Of a stretch of DNA of 20,856 nt, positions 1-8,122 are shown piece by piece; position 1 is the first letter of the stretch; each line of letters starts with the position of its first letter. Location of the stretch: assembly GCA_015039465.1 (NCBI GenBank), contig MU130291.1, positions 1-20,856 on the forward strand. Direction: 5' to 3'. Below the pieces are notes generated by a model. It was not told where the DNA came from and ran no database searches. It worked only from the letters and a program-made list of their open reading frames with translations. Source of the DNA: Phlegmacium glaucopus. Lineage: Eukaryota; Basidiomycota; Agaricomycetes; Agaricales; Cortinariaceae. The position numbers and the translations under genes were made by a program.

Positions 1-344
1 GTTACTCGCTTGGAGTCATCTCGGAATGTGTCGGAAGAGCTCCGGAAATAGAGCTTGCACTGGAAAAGAAAAGCTTTTAGTTTCTTAGGGTCCTTACCCG
101 TGAAGGGTTCGGGCTCTCTAAGTCTGCCAGCCGAATCGGACTTAGCTGAAGATTTCCCGAGGGAATTTAAAGCGGAAACGAGTTGATTGATATGAATAGT
201 TGGAGACTCAACTTCGTCCGTAGTACTCCGAGGTTCATCAATATGACTAGCCTCTTCAACTACATCGGGAATGGGAGTGTTTTCGTGGGACATAATTTCT
301 TGTATCGGTAATTGTGTTTTGGAAGTTTTAGAACGAGTTTGCAT
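1..344 (-). CDS. Ty3/gypsy retrotransposon gag, N-terminal part, runs off left edge
   Basis: Reading the minus strand from the ATG at 344-342 gives 114 open codons with no stop up to the window edge. The peptide starts MQTRSKTSKTQLPIQEIMS. After an acidic, Ser/Thr-rich leader it reaches the motif PFTGKDPKKLKAFLFQC followed by KLYFRSS. That motif is typical of the capsid domain of Ty3/gypsy Gag proteins in basidiomycetes, where it starts the retrotransposon gag domain. Gag forms the virus-like particle that packages element RNA. The ATG lies 27 nt inside the neighbouring LTR (372-952), in the right order and orientation for a 5' LTR-gag junction. Codon use is CpG-rich with no stops in the visible part, so this copy may be young. 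Protease, RT and integrase would lie to the left, outside the window. Confidence 0.8.
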   Translation of the reverse strand, partial: MQTRSKTSKTQLPIQEIMSHENTPIPDVVEEASHIDEPRSTTDEVESPTIHINQLVSALNSLGKSSAKSDSAGRLREPEPFTGKDPKKLKAFLFQCKLYFRSSSDTFRDDSKRV

Positions 345-371
345 AGGAGTGGGTGAGCAGTTCGAATATAC

Positions 372-952
372 TGTTAAGTTTAAAACAAAGAAGTCACGTC
401 GGAGTTACTCCGGAACGGACGGAACAGAACCGGAACAGTAACCTGGAAAGGACGTTGGCCTCAGCGTGTGTGCTGTGCCGCCCAGCTCCTATGGTGTCCT
501 GATTTCGGAACGGAAGAAGAAGTAATAAGACGGAAGACCTCAGTGACTTAGAGGACAAACAAGAGGAGGAAACAAAGTTGATATTTGAACTAAGGGAAAA
601 CATACAAGTTCGAGTACTTTAAATATAAAAGGAATTGCAACCGAAATATAAAATATAAATATAAGTGCTGCGTTCTGCTCCCGGAAAAGGTCCTGCATTC
701 TTGGGTGAATAATCCATGGCTGGTGGGCTGACTGATAGTGGGAAAGTGATGACAAAGGAATAGTTGTTATGACGAAGGTGTGGTAAGGTGTTTGGGATAT
801 CGTCGGAAGAGTCGGAATGATACGGAGAAGTCTAGGAGTCGGACGTAGGAGGAGTAGAGTCGGAGACAAGGGAAAGTACTGGAACGGAATACGGACTACC
901 GGAAACAACTCCGTCGGAGTCGGACCGGAGTAACGTGTGACGGAATGTAACA
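372..952 (-). mobile_element. 5' LTR of the Ty3/gypsy element
   Basis: Read on the minus strand this 581-bp block begins TGTTACATTCCG and ends AACTTAACA, the TG...CA ends of an LTR. It sits directly upstream of gag. A diverged copy with the same ends lies at 9658-10230, which confirms the boundaries. The minus strand has AT-rich TATA-like sequence around 620-665 that could be the promoter. No primer-binding site starting with TGG (complement of a tRNA CCA end) is visible in the 27 nt between LTR and gag, so priming may be of another type. Open reading frames inside the LTR are not taken as genes. Confidence 0.75.
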
Positions 953-1021
953 ATGGATATAGAACAAGACAATAGTGTCAATATTGAAGATGTCAAGGAA
1001 GCCAATCTTGATGTTATTGTG
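953..1021. other. Short unassigned spacer between gypsy LTR and R1 copy A
   Basis: These 69 bp separate the gypsy LTR from the terminal inverted repeat of R1 copy A. The last four bases, TGTG, recur just beyond the other end of copy A (2567-2570). No coding signal recognised. Confidence 0.4.
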
Positions 1022-1123
1022 CACCAATACTGATTGGTAGCATGAGAACAAAGCTTGAAAGTTGCCATCATGAAAATAAGCGGACTTTGAATTCACTTAC
1101 CTATTTTGGAAGCAGCCCTGAAT
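1022..1123 (+). repeat. Terminal inverted repeat of R1 copy A, left arm
   Basis: 102 bp starting CACCAATACTGATTGG; the first bases contain the small palindrome ACCAAT-N4-ATTGGT. It pairs with 2465-2566. The same sequence starts R1 copy D at 13955-14056, which marks it as a genuine element end. Confidence 0.7.
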
Positions 1124-1595
1124 CGCTATAAATCATTGTGAGTGTTGTATATAAACACCAACCAAAGAGCAGTGGACCAGTCTTTAGGTCAAGAGACTCC
1201 CTGTTATTTGTTTAGGGAAGGCTTAGCCTTAGACTTGTAACACACAGAGGTAGGGGGAAAGAATAGAGATGAGAAGGATGAGGATGAAGTTCTTAGAAGG
1301 AAACTGAGGTATAGGATGAGGATGAGGATGAATGAGAAAGAGTCTTCTGTAAGACTATAGCAGTAGACAATTGGTTGACAGTAAGGGATGGAAAAAGCAA
1401 ACTTAGAGGGATTAAGGAGGAGGATGAGGATGATAGAGTCTTCAGCAAGACTATAGCAGTAGAGGGATAGATTGACAGTAAAGAGATAAAAAAAACGAAC
1501 TTGAGGGAGGAATTCACTGGAATTCCACTGAGAGGATGACTGTGGGGAGTAAGAATGAATTGGGAGAAACTACCTATCCTGGTACAAAAGAGCAG

Positions 1596-1603
1596 TATTT
1601 ATA
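1596..1603 (-). promoter_or_regulatory. TATA box conserved in R1 (copy A)
   Basis: Minus-strand TATAAATA within the block GGGTATAAATACTGCTC. The block is kept almost unchanged in all four R1 copies (5531-5538, 11715-11722 and 14918-14925 in the others). A promoter role is inferred. Confidence 0.45.
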
Positions 1604-1962
1604 CCCTAAGGATGAGGCTATGTAGAACAATAAAAAAAAAGAAGTACGTGCTGTCAAAGGAAGAATGATGAAGAGAGGACAGCTGCGAGAAGAACAGAAC
1701 AATGGAACAGAAAAAGGAACAATAAAAGAATCTGTAAAGTGTCAAAGTGCGAGAGAAAAGAAGAGAAGGCAGTGTACATAGTCCAATAGCAAAAATATGT
1801 CGACTCCATAAGCATGGGGTCATGTCAAAAATGTGAAAGGTCCTGAGTCAACACTTGAAAGGTGCAGCCTTGTTCCCAAGAAAATACTACTTGCCCATGA
1901 TCCCATGTCACACAGCCTTGATAACACTTGACACTCTGCGAGAATAATCCTCTGCTGCTGAT

Positions 1963-2400
1963 TCATCTGCAATTCCTGCTTAGTTGTGATCCTCCTGGAC
2001 TTCCTAAATTGTCATAGAGAGGGTGGGAAGGCTTCATGTACTGTGTGAATGATGGTTTTGGCAGTGAATGATAAGATAAGAGGTAGATAATTGAGGATAG
2101 GGGACTGAGTGAGATCCAGGAGCGAGGTATGGCAAGATAGATAGCTGAGGGGAAGACTTGTGGGTCCATAGCCACAACAACAATGACAAAGCCTTTGACA
2201 TAATGGGAGATGTAGCTGATGCATCCATAAATGGGCCATTCTTGAAATGATGGGCCATAGATGTGATCAAACACAAGCTGATGACCAATGCGAATAGTAG
2301 ATTGATTGCTTTGTTGTATCACTAGCCAAGGGACAAACAGATGGTGGATGTTAAGGAGCATGTCAATAGTGTAAATGATCGAGAACATAGTGGAAGACAT
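1963..2400 (-). CDS. Hypothetical protein encoded in R1 copy A
   Basis: A 145-codon open frame on the minus strand inside the R1 body. Copy D holds the same frame, extended N-terminally (14058-14558), with the same stop position and strong similarity. A shortened version continues into the split copy B (2576-2888). The peptide is hydrophobic, with the stretch GFVIVVVAMDPQVFPSA and the C-terminal block NLGSPGGSQLSRNCR. I recognise no domain or catalytic motif. Copy C has lost the frame by small indels. Because the copies are quite similar at DNA level, the shared frame could simply reflect recent common origin. It may not be a gene at all. Confidence 0.2.
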   Translation of the reverse strand: MSSTMFSIIYTIDMLLNIHHLFVPWLVIQQSNQSTIRIGHQLVFDHIYGPSFQEWPIYGCISYISHYVKGFVIVVVAMDPQVFPSAIYLAIPRSWISLSPLSSIIYLLSYHSLPKPSFTQYMKPSHPLYDNLGSPGGSQLSRNCR

Positions 2401-2464
2401 TGAGGATATGCTGGGTGATGAGGATGTTAATGTCGAATGAATGATTTTATTGACCAGGAATGCA

Positions 2465-2566
2465 ATTCAGGGCTGCTTCCAAAATAGGTAAGTGAATTTA
2501 AAGTCTGCTTATTTTCATGATGGCAACTTTTAAGCTTTGTTCTCATGCTACCAATCAGTATTGGTG
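2465..2566 (-). repeat. Terminal inverted repeat of R1 copy A, right arm
   Basis: Inverted partner of 1022-1123, 3 mismatches. Read on the plus strand it also contains a good splice pair, GTAAGTG followed about 70 nt later by CCAATCAG. Confidence 0.7.
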
Positions 2567-2575
2567 TGTGATATC

Positions 2576-2888
2576 GTGTTCCTGGTCGACAAAATCATTC
2601 ATTCAATGTTATCATCCTCATCACTCATCATACCCTCAATGTCTTCCACTATGATGTCTATCATTTACACTATTGACATGCTCCTAAATATCTACCATCT
2701 GTTTGTCCCTTGGCTAGCCATCCAACAAAGCGATCAATCTACTATTTGCATCAGTCATCAGCTCACATTTGATCATATCTTTGGTCCATCATTTCAACAG
2801 CCTCTTGGTGGACACATCAGCTACATCTCCCATTATGTAAAAGGCCTTGTCATCATTGTTGTGGCTATGGACCCACAAGTCTTCCCCT
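2576..2888 (+). mobile_element. R1 copy B, left part
   Basis: Homologous to the start of the R1 body of copy D (from about 14058). It runs to the sequence CTTCCCCT at 2881-2888, where an unrelated element interrupts it. R1 sequence resumes with the same 8 bp at 4980-4987. Its body length across the break (about 313 + 1031 bp) matches copy A (1341 bp). It lacks the 102-bp arm of its own orientation at the left. Confidence 0.7.
2881..2888 (+). repeat. Left 8-bp target-site duplication
   Basis: CTTCCCCT, repeated exactly at 4980-4987. Uninterrupted R1 copy D has a single CTTCCCCT at this place, so the second copy was made by the insertion. Confidence 0.75.
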
Positions 2889-2905
2889 GAGGTCTTTGCT
2901 GTGAT

Positions 2906-3120
2906 CCACCAGATCTGATCAGATCTGATCAGAATTGGTCAGAATTTTTACAAGCCCAAATGGCAGTAATAGGGCCAATTTTTCTGACCAGATTCTGATC
3001 AGATCTGATCAGAAATACCAGATCTGATCAGATCTAATCAGATTTAATTCTGACCAATTTCCGAGCAGAATCTGACCATTTCCGAGCAGAATCTGGTCAG
3101 ATTCTGAGCAGAATTAAGTT
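2906..3120. repeat. Subterminal TCTGATCAGA repeats, left end
   Basis: Many overlapping copies of GATCTGATCAGATC and variants (GAGCAGAATCTG, TGACCAATTT). They are related to the repeats at 4820-4962 at the other end of the element. Confidence 0.65.
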
Positions 3121-3124
3121 AGAT

Positions 3125-3480
3125 CAGCAAATGAATCACTTGAGTTTACTAGAAAAATAATATAATTAGTAATATGTCAAGTAGCACAACAAACCAATAT
3201 ATTGAGATTAGATGGCAATGACATTGTTGCCATCAAAATCATGTATTTTGTTCAGTGTGAGGGGTGTGATCACGTGATCACATGTGATGTGCCTGTCACT
3301 GTTTGTTGATCTTGTCTTCTGTTTCTCACACCACCACCCATTTTCAACAATGCCCGTTTCGACAGCCACCATAACAACGAGGACCATAACCAACGGTAAC
3401 CCTCCCATCCAAGGGAGGGATATTTTGTTATTTTATTCTATTCTAATTCACTGCTAACATGTTATAATAGGTCATGTATG
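3125..3480. other. Unassigned AT-rich interior of the hAT-like element
   Basis: No coding frame that I trust. It contains an 18-bp perfect palindrome at 3265-3282 (TGTGATCACGTGATCACA). Confidence 0.4.
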
Positions 3481-3631
3481 ACGATGACGACATACAACAT
3501 GTACAATGATGACAAACAACCACTACACCTACAACAACCACACACGATGTGTACAACGACACAACACATGTACAACAAGAACAACACAAACAACAACCCA
3601 TACACGTGTACAATGACGCACACACGTCCAT

Positions 3632-4048
3632 GACAACTACTAGATGCCCACGACAATGAATACCCCCCCCCCCATGACAACAAATAGACGCCCATGACGA
3701 CAAATAGACACCCACGATGGATGAATACACCCCCACGATAACAAACACCCCCATGATGACAAATAGACACCCAAGATGACGAATACACATCCACAACAAC
3801 AAATATACCCCCACAATGCTGAATTCACCCCAACGACAATGAATGCACCCCCCACAATAACAAATAGATGCCCGAGATGACAAATACACCCCCACAATGA
3901 CAAATACACCCTGACGATGACAAATACGCCCCGAGGACAATGAATACCCACCCATGACAACAAATAGGCCCCAAGACGATGAATACACCCCCCGTGATGA
4001 CAAATACACCCCAACAACAACCAATACACCCCAACAACAACCAATAGA
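3632..4048. repeat. 20-bp minisatellite, first block
   Basis: About 20 imperfect copies of a 20-bp unit close to GATGACAAATACACCCCCAC, with variants AATAGACGCCC and AATAGATGCCC. The preceding 3480-3630 is a related ACA-rich stretch with repeated CATGTACAA. Long open frames read from the minus strand here (Val/Tyr/Ser-rich) are products of the repeat, not a gene. Confidence 0.8.
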
Positions 4049-4461
4049 TGTTAGGGCAACTGCAACGCTGACTTAGTCAAGCTAGCAGGGGATCCAAAGT
4101 TAATAATATTTCAGAAAAGATATCTACAAGTGACTTACCTAGCAGGGGATCCAAAGAGGAAAGGATGGGGATCCCTGCTAGGCTGGGGGTGTTTAAGTAC
4201 TAATATGGACATAACGGAGATATAAAATAAATAAAGGAATGATACGATAATAATTAATTAATTAAATAAGAAGTGGTGCGATATGAAAAATAGAAATAAA
4301 AGACGGAGTGAATCGGAGGACCGGAGTCGGAGCGGAACTACGGGATTCCGGAGTCAACCGGTGACGGAAGCGGAGTTGGACGGAAGGTCGGAGGTCGTCG
4401 GAAAGGTGGGGTGTATGATTCTAGAGTTGAGGTTTGGGTTAAAGTCGGGTGTCCCCTAACA
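4049..4461 (-). mobile_element. Solo LTR nested in the minisatellite
   Basis: 413 bp with ends TGTTAGGG...CCCTAACA, an 8-bp inverted terminal match, flanked by the 5-bp duplication ATAGA (4044-4048 and 4462-4466). The minisatellite continues in register on both sides. The orientation is guessed as minus from its resemblance in CGGAG-rich composition to the gypsy LTR at 372-952. It contains the direct repeat CTAGCAGGGGATCCAAAG (around 4080 and 4140) and an inverted piece GGGGATCCCTGCTAG. Confidence 0.8.
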
Positions 4462-4575
4462 ATAGATGCCCAAGATGACGAATACACCCCAATGATGACC
4501 AATAGATGCCCAGATGATGACGAATACACCCCGACGACGATGAATACCCACCTATGATGACAAATAGACCCCCAT
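4462..4575. repeat. 20-bp minisatellite, second block
   Basis: About five more copies of the unit seen at 3632-4048, separated from it by the solo LTR. Confidence 0.75.
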
Positions 4576-4821
4576 CACCCCCGTTTCCACCCCCTACCTA
4601 TCCATTTCTACACTCTACCCACCCATTTTTACACTCTACCCACCCATTTTGACCACCTACTACCTTTATTTCATTTTTCTGATATTAACTAAATATATTA
4701 TTTTGTGATTCTAATGTATTAGTAACTAATCCCCCCTCAATAAACTTCTTAAATTTAAATTAATATGTTTGAAAAGTTAGAAAAGATGAATTAGTAGGAA
4801 TTGACTTATAAGTATTGCAGT

Positions 4822-4924
4822 TCTGATCAGAACCAGTCAGATTCTGTGCAGATCTGCTCAGAACTGCTCAGAACTGCTCAGATTCTGAGCAGATCTGCAC
4901 AGAATCTGACTGGTTCTGATCAGA
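4822..4924. repeat. 42-bp perfect inverted repeat
   Basis: Arm 4822-4863 is the exact reverse complement of 4883-4924. The 19-bp spacer (4864-4882) is made of CTGCTCAGAA repeats. It could extrude as a cruciform or fold into a long RNA hairpin. It lies in the right subterminal region of the hAT-like element. Confidence 0.9.
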
Positions 4925-4979
4925 TCTGAGCGGAACTTGTCAGAACTGATCAGATCTGGTGGGGGACAGAAAAGTACTG

Positions 4980-4987
4980 CTTCCCCT
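4980..4987 (+). repeat. Right 8-bp target-site duplication
   Basis: CTTCCCCT, matching 2881-2888. Confidence 0.75.
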
Positions 4988-6018
4988 CCACTATCTACCT
5001 TGCCATACCTCACTCCTGGATCGCACTCAGTCCCTTATCCTTGATTATCTACCTCTTATCTTATCATTCACTGCCAAAACTAACATTCACGCAGTACCTG
5101 AAGCCTTTCCACCCTCTTTATGACAATTTAGGAAGTCCAGGAGGATCACAACTAAGCAGGAATTGCAGATGAATCAGCAGCAGAGGATTATTCTCACAGA
5201 GTGTCAAGTGTTATCAAGGCTGTGCGACATGGGATCATGGGCAAGTAGTACTTTCTCGGGAACAAGGCTGCACCTTTCAAATGTTGACTCAGGACCTTTC
5301 ATATTTTGACATGACCACACAGCTATGGAGTTGCTATATTTTTGCTATTGGGCTATGTGCACTGCCTTCTCTTCTTTTCTCTCACACTTTGACACTTGTA
5401 CAGATTTTTTTATTGTTCCTTCTTCTTTTCCATTGTTCTTTTCTTCTCGCAGCTGTCCTCTCATCATTCTTCTTCTGACAGTGTGTACTTCTTTCTTTTT
5501 TTATTGTTCTACATAGCCTCATCCTTAGGGTATAAATACTGCTCTTTTGTACCAGGATAGGTAGTTCCCTCCAATCCATTCTTACTCCCCAACAGTCATC
5601 TTCTCAGTGGAATTCCAGTGAATTCCTCCCTCAAGTTTGCTTTTTTAGTCTTTTATCTGTTACTGCCCTCTACTGTCAATTGCTATAGTCTTGCTGAAGA
5701 CTCTCTATTATTCATCTTCATCCTCCTCCTTAGTCATTCTGAGTTCGCTTTTTCAGTCCCTTACTGTCAACTGCTATCTGCTATAGTCTTACTGAAGACT
5801 CTTTCTCATTCATCCTCTTCTCTATACTCTCCCTCCTCAGTCACCCTCTCTATTCATCCTCATCCTCATCCTCATCTCTATTCTCACCCCTACCTCTGTG
5901 TGATACAAGTCAAGGTTACACCTTCCCTAAATGAACAACAGGGAGGCTTTTGACTTAAAGACTAGTCCATTGCTCTCTGGTTGGTGTTATATAACAACAC
6001 AAACAACAATTTATACCG
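4988..6018 (+). mobile_element. R1 copy B, right part
   Basis: Continuation of R1 copy B after the hAT-like insertion; homologous to 14380-15332 of copy D. It carries the TATAAATA box at 5531-5538 within the conserved block ending GTACCAGGATAGGTAGTT. The unit ends in TTATACCG at 6011-6018. Copies C and D end in the equivalent TTATANCG, so this is a real boundary. Repeated CTGAAGACTC and TCATCCTC motifs make up the second half. Confidence 0.7.
5531..5538 (+). promoter_or_regulatory. TATA box conserved in R1 (copy B)
   Basis: TATAAATA in the block most strongly conserved between R1 copies; about 480 bp upstream of the R1 right end. Promoter role inferred. Confidence 0.45.
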
Positions 6019-6245
6019 TATTGCAGATGAAGGCATTAGTATATTTTGATTCTTCTATTTTATTGACCTGAATCCTCATCGCCCTCATCATCTATACTTC
6101 TTACCTTATTTACTAGTACACCCCATCTCTTCATATAACTCATATCATATCTAGCCTACTACCCAATACCCTAAATATATTCTTTTTATGACTGTTCTCA
6201 ACCACTGTTCTGAGATGGCCTAAAGACCACCAGAGTATCCTTGAT
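6019..6245. other. Unassigned AT-rich stretch
   Basis: No convincing coding frame or repeat was seen between the end of R1 copy B and the minisatellite. Confidence 0.3.
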
Positions 6246-6246
6246 A

Positions 6247-6316
6247 GCTTTGGGATGCTTTGAGATGCTTTGGGGATGCTTTGAGATGCTTTGAGATGCT
6301 TTGAGATGCCTTGGGA
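6247..6316. repeat. 10-11 bp minisatellite GAGATGCTTT
   Basis: About six head-to-tail copies of GAGATGCTTT and variants. Related GATGCTCTGAGTGC sequence continues to about 6545 and overlaps the tail of the hypothetical gene, so the last ~55 codons of that frame may be repeat-derived. Confidence 0.75.
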
Positions 6317-6385
6317 CACCTCAACGGTCTGTGAAAGCATTAAAAGCAATAAATTGTCTATTTAATAATAATATCATTGCCATCT

Positions 6386-7147
6386 TTAGGGCCTCCTTGG
6401 TTGACTTAAGACACCCTGGGATGCTCTAGAGCTCTGTGGGAAAATTTGGTGGAAAGAACCTTGCCCTGAGAGCAATACAAGATGCTCTGAGTGCTTTGAT
6501 GCCCTGAGTGCCTTAGGGCATCCCAAGGCACCTAGGGGGTCCTGGGAAGCTCCAGGGCTAAACTGCTTTTTTCTGATGTTCACGTTCATGACAGGACACG
6601 GTTTTGGAAGAGGTTGTGGTTTTATAACGACAACAGGTGCCTCACTCTCCACTGGGGTAGCCATTTCCTTGGGGGGTGCAGCTTGGTTGTCTGAACTCTC
6701 ATCTCCCTCTTCCTCTTTGTCAGACTGACTCTCACTACCTACCAGACTCAGAGAAACAGAAGTGAGTAATTCATCAACCAATTTGTGTAACCGTTGATAT
6801 TCACAGTGAATCTGTTTAACAAGGGCAATGTGATGCATATGTTCTGGGAATTGGTTGCACCATTCGGCCATGTTTTCATAGTTAAGGGACCATCTGAAGT
6901 GTCTGAACATGCACATCTGTTGAAGAGTTTGCTCAAGAAATTCCTGCAAGAAGTAAATGAATAGGGAAGTATAGGGTGAAGAAAACAGACAGTCTACCAA
7001 ACATTCTTCAATCTTGGCCAGAGACGCTCTACATTCCTGTGCTTGGGAGGTGGTCAAAACAGTTCTTTTGAGGTTAATAAGAACCTGAAAAGTCTGCTGA
7101 AATGAATCTTGAAGAGTGAATGCCAGTTGGGCCAGGCCAGGGGTCAT
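6386..7147 (-). CDS. Hypothetical protein with a probable 54-nt intron
   Basis: A 253-codon frame on the minus strand that I cannot assign to a family. It looks coding: an amphipathic, coiled-coil-like N-terminal half (QDSFQQTFQVLINLK, ECRASLAKIEECL, EFLEQTLQQMCMFRHFRW), a Leu-rich segment HCEYQRLHKLVDELLTSVSL, then an acidic linker SDKEEEGDESSD and a Pro/Val-rich tail. A likely intron lies at 6944-6997 (GTAGAC...TTCTTGCAG, pyrimidine-rich, 54 nt). Its length is a multiple of three and it has no stop, so spliced and unspliced forms are both open; splicing joins two helical segments smoothly. The same frame extends upstream to an ATG at 7270 (MSNPDRISPPQIPS) but is cut by TGA at 7205-7207. The true start may therefore be 7270 in a now broken gene, or 7147. 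The C-terminal ~55 residues are encoded by minisatellite-like DNA and may be spurious. Confidence 0.45.
   Translation of the reverse strand: MTPGLAQLAFTLQDSFQQTFQVLINLKRTVLTTSQAQECRASLAKIEECLVDCLFSSPYTSLFIYFLQEFLEQTLQQMCMFRHFRWSLNYENMAEWCNQFPEHMHHIALVKQIHCEYQRLHKLVDELLTSVSLSLVGSESQSDKEEEGDESSDNQAAPPKEMATPVESEAPVVVIKPQPLPKPCPVMNVNIRKKQFSPGASQDPLGALGCPKALRASKHSEHLVLLSGQGSFHQIFPQSSRASQGVLSQPRRP
6944..6997 (-). other. Predicted intron in the hypothetical gene
   Basis: Minus strand GTAGACTG at the donor and a TTACTTCTTGCAG acceptor; 54 nt, phase 0, stop-free. Size and pyrimidine tract fit basidiomycete introns. Confidence 0.5.
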
Positions 7148-7204
7148 AGGGGGAAAAGATATTTGAGAGGCAACAGAGGTCAGGCTAGGCAGAAAAGGTT
7201 GTGA

Positions 7205-7270
7205 TCAAAGAACATCTGAAGAAGTGCAAGATGGTATCTGAGGAGGACTGATTCTGTCAGGGTTTGACAT
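7205..7270 (-). pseudogene. Broken 5' extension of the hypothetical gene
   Basis: From the ATG at 7270-7268 there are 21 codons, then TGA at 7205-7207, then open frame into the 7147 start with no other stop. An original CGA codon mutated to TGA would explain it; a real start at 7147 is the alternative. Confidence 0.4.
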
Positions 7271-7636
7271 GGTGATGACAAGAGACAAGCCAGATAATCA
7301 TTGACACCACGAGAAAATGGACTTACAATCAACCATCTTGGGAACAGTCACATTATGCAATATCACAAGACCTTCACAAAATCAAGTGATCTGTCCATCT
7401 TGACACAACCAATAGCGCATATGGGAATACTATTGCAGTATGCATCCACAATTAATTTGTGAAGGCAGCAGTCAGCTAAGTGGTTAATGAGCACATACTA
7501 TTAATTTCCACAGTATACACCCATTTTCCTTCACAATAGTAATCCAACGGTCATCAAGCACTCTTCATGCTTAGTCATTCATGCTTCTCTTCCCAACACT
7601 TCCACTTATTCATGCTCGGCAATCAAGACCACCTGG
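7271..7636. other. Unassigned upstream region
   Basis: No supported gene. It would hold the promoter of the minus-strand hypothetical gene if that gene is real. Confidence 0.3.
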
Positions 7637-7640
7637 TTAT

Positions 7641-8025
7641 TGTAAGGAATGGAGAACTCGTGAACACGGATTATGGACAACATCACATCACGTGACTTAG
7701 GTCACAAAGACTTTCGGACTTTAGTAGTGTACTTTCTCATGCCTCGTTTTGGTATCGTTCAGGCCACTCCGCGAGTGGCCCGCTTGGACTGTGGCTCGCA
7801 TTGTCTCGTATTTAGTATAAAATCAGTAGAATAAAACACAAAAATATCATCTTCCCTTCTTTCTTATAAACAAGTACTAAAGTCGTACTATTAAGAAATA
7901 AGAAGTTCAAACCTGTCAGACAACCGTAACAAGAGTTAAGCTGTAGTGATATCAGCTTAACCCATCGTTTGGGTCATCTCTTGATATCTGTGGCATCTGA
8001 ACTCGTAGCATCTATCCTTCTTACA
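7641..8025 (+). mobile_element. Putative solo LTR (385 bp)
   Basis: It begins TGTAAGGA and ends TTCTTACA (inverted TGTAAG/CTTACA). It is flanked by TTAT on both sides (7637-7640, 8026-8029), a possible 4-bp duplication. A TATAAAATC box lies near 7816. No adjoining retrotransposon coding region is recognised. The strand is taken from the TATA position and is uncertain. Confidence 0.5.
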
Positions 8026-8122
8026 TTATCAAAATAAATAGCTCTATTTAAACTCATATGATTTTGACATATTGCCACATCTACAACTTCACCATCAAAA
8101 GCTCTATCTTGTTAATTTTAAC

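Larger units (their letters stand above)
1022..2566 (-). mobile_element. Repeat R1 copy A, with 102-bp terminal inverted repeats
   Basis: The 1545-bp unit is bounded by arms at 1022-1123 and 2465-2566, inverted copies of each other with 3 differences in 102 positions, each beginning CACCAATACTGATTGG. TGTG flanks both sides and may be a target duplication. The body (1124-2464) reads on the minus strand. It is homologous to copies B, C and D elsewhere in the window and holds a TATAAATA box (1596-1603). The minus strand has an open frame of 145 codons (1963-2400), conserved in copy D but without a recognised domain. Internal GAGGAT-type simple repeats lie near 1270-1335. Superfamily is unknown: long TIRs suggest a DNA transposon, whereas the TATA block resembles an LTR promoter. 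Confidence 0.6.
2889..4979. mobile_element. Non-autonomous TIR element (hAT-like) inserted in R1 copy B
   Basis: A 2.09-kb insertion with 8-bp duplicated flanks. Its ends are imperfect inverted repeats: the outer ~14 bp are weakly similar (GAGGTCTTTGCTGT against CAGTACTTTTCTGT). Slightly inside, CCACCAGATCTGATCAG at 2906-2922 matches the reverse complement of 4946-4962 over 17/17 bases. Both subterminal regions (2906-3120 and 4820-4962) are packed with TCTGATCAGA-type palindromic repeats. 8-bp duplications and palindromic subterminal repeats are known from hAT transposons. No transposase frame is visible, so it would have to be moved in trans. The interior holds a minisatellite and a nested solo LTR. 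Confidence 0.6.

Noticed and set aside
540..953. 137-codon minus-strand frame inside the gypsy LTR
   Set aside because: It lies wholly within the LTR; the similar frame at 9657-10028 only reflects LTR homology.
3443..4044. Several 110-193-codon minus-strand frames rich in Val, Tyr, Ser and Gly
   Set aside because: They are translations of the 20-bp minisatellite in different frames.
4810..4970. Hairpin as a microRNA precursor
   Set aside because: The palindrome belongs to the subterminal repeats of a transposable element; no mature small-RNA evidence can be drawn from sequence alone.
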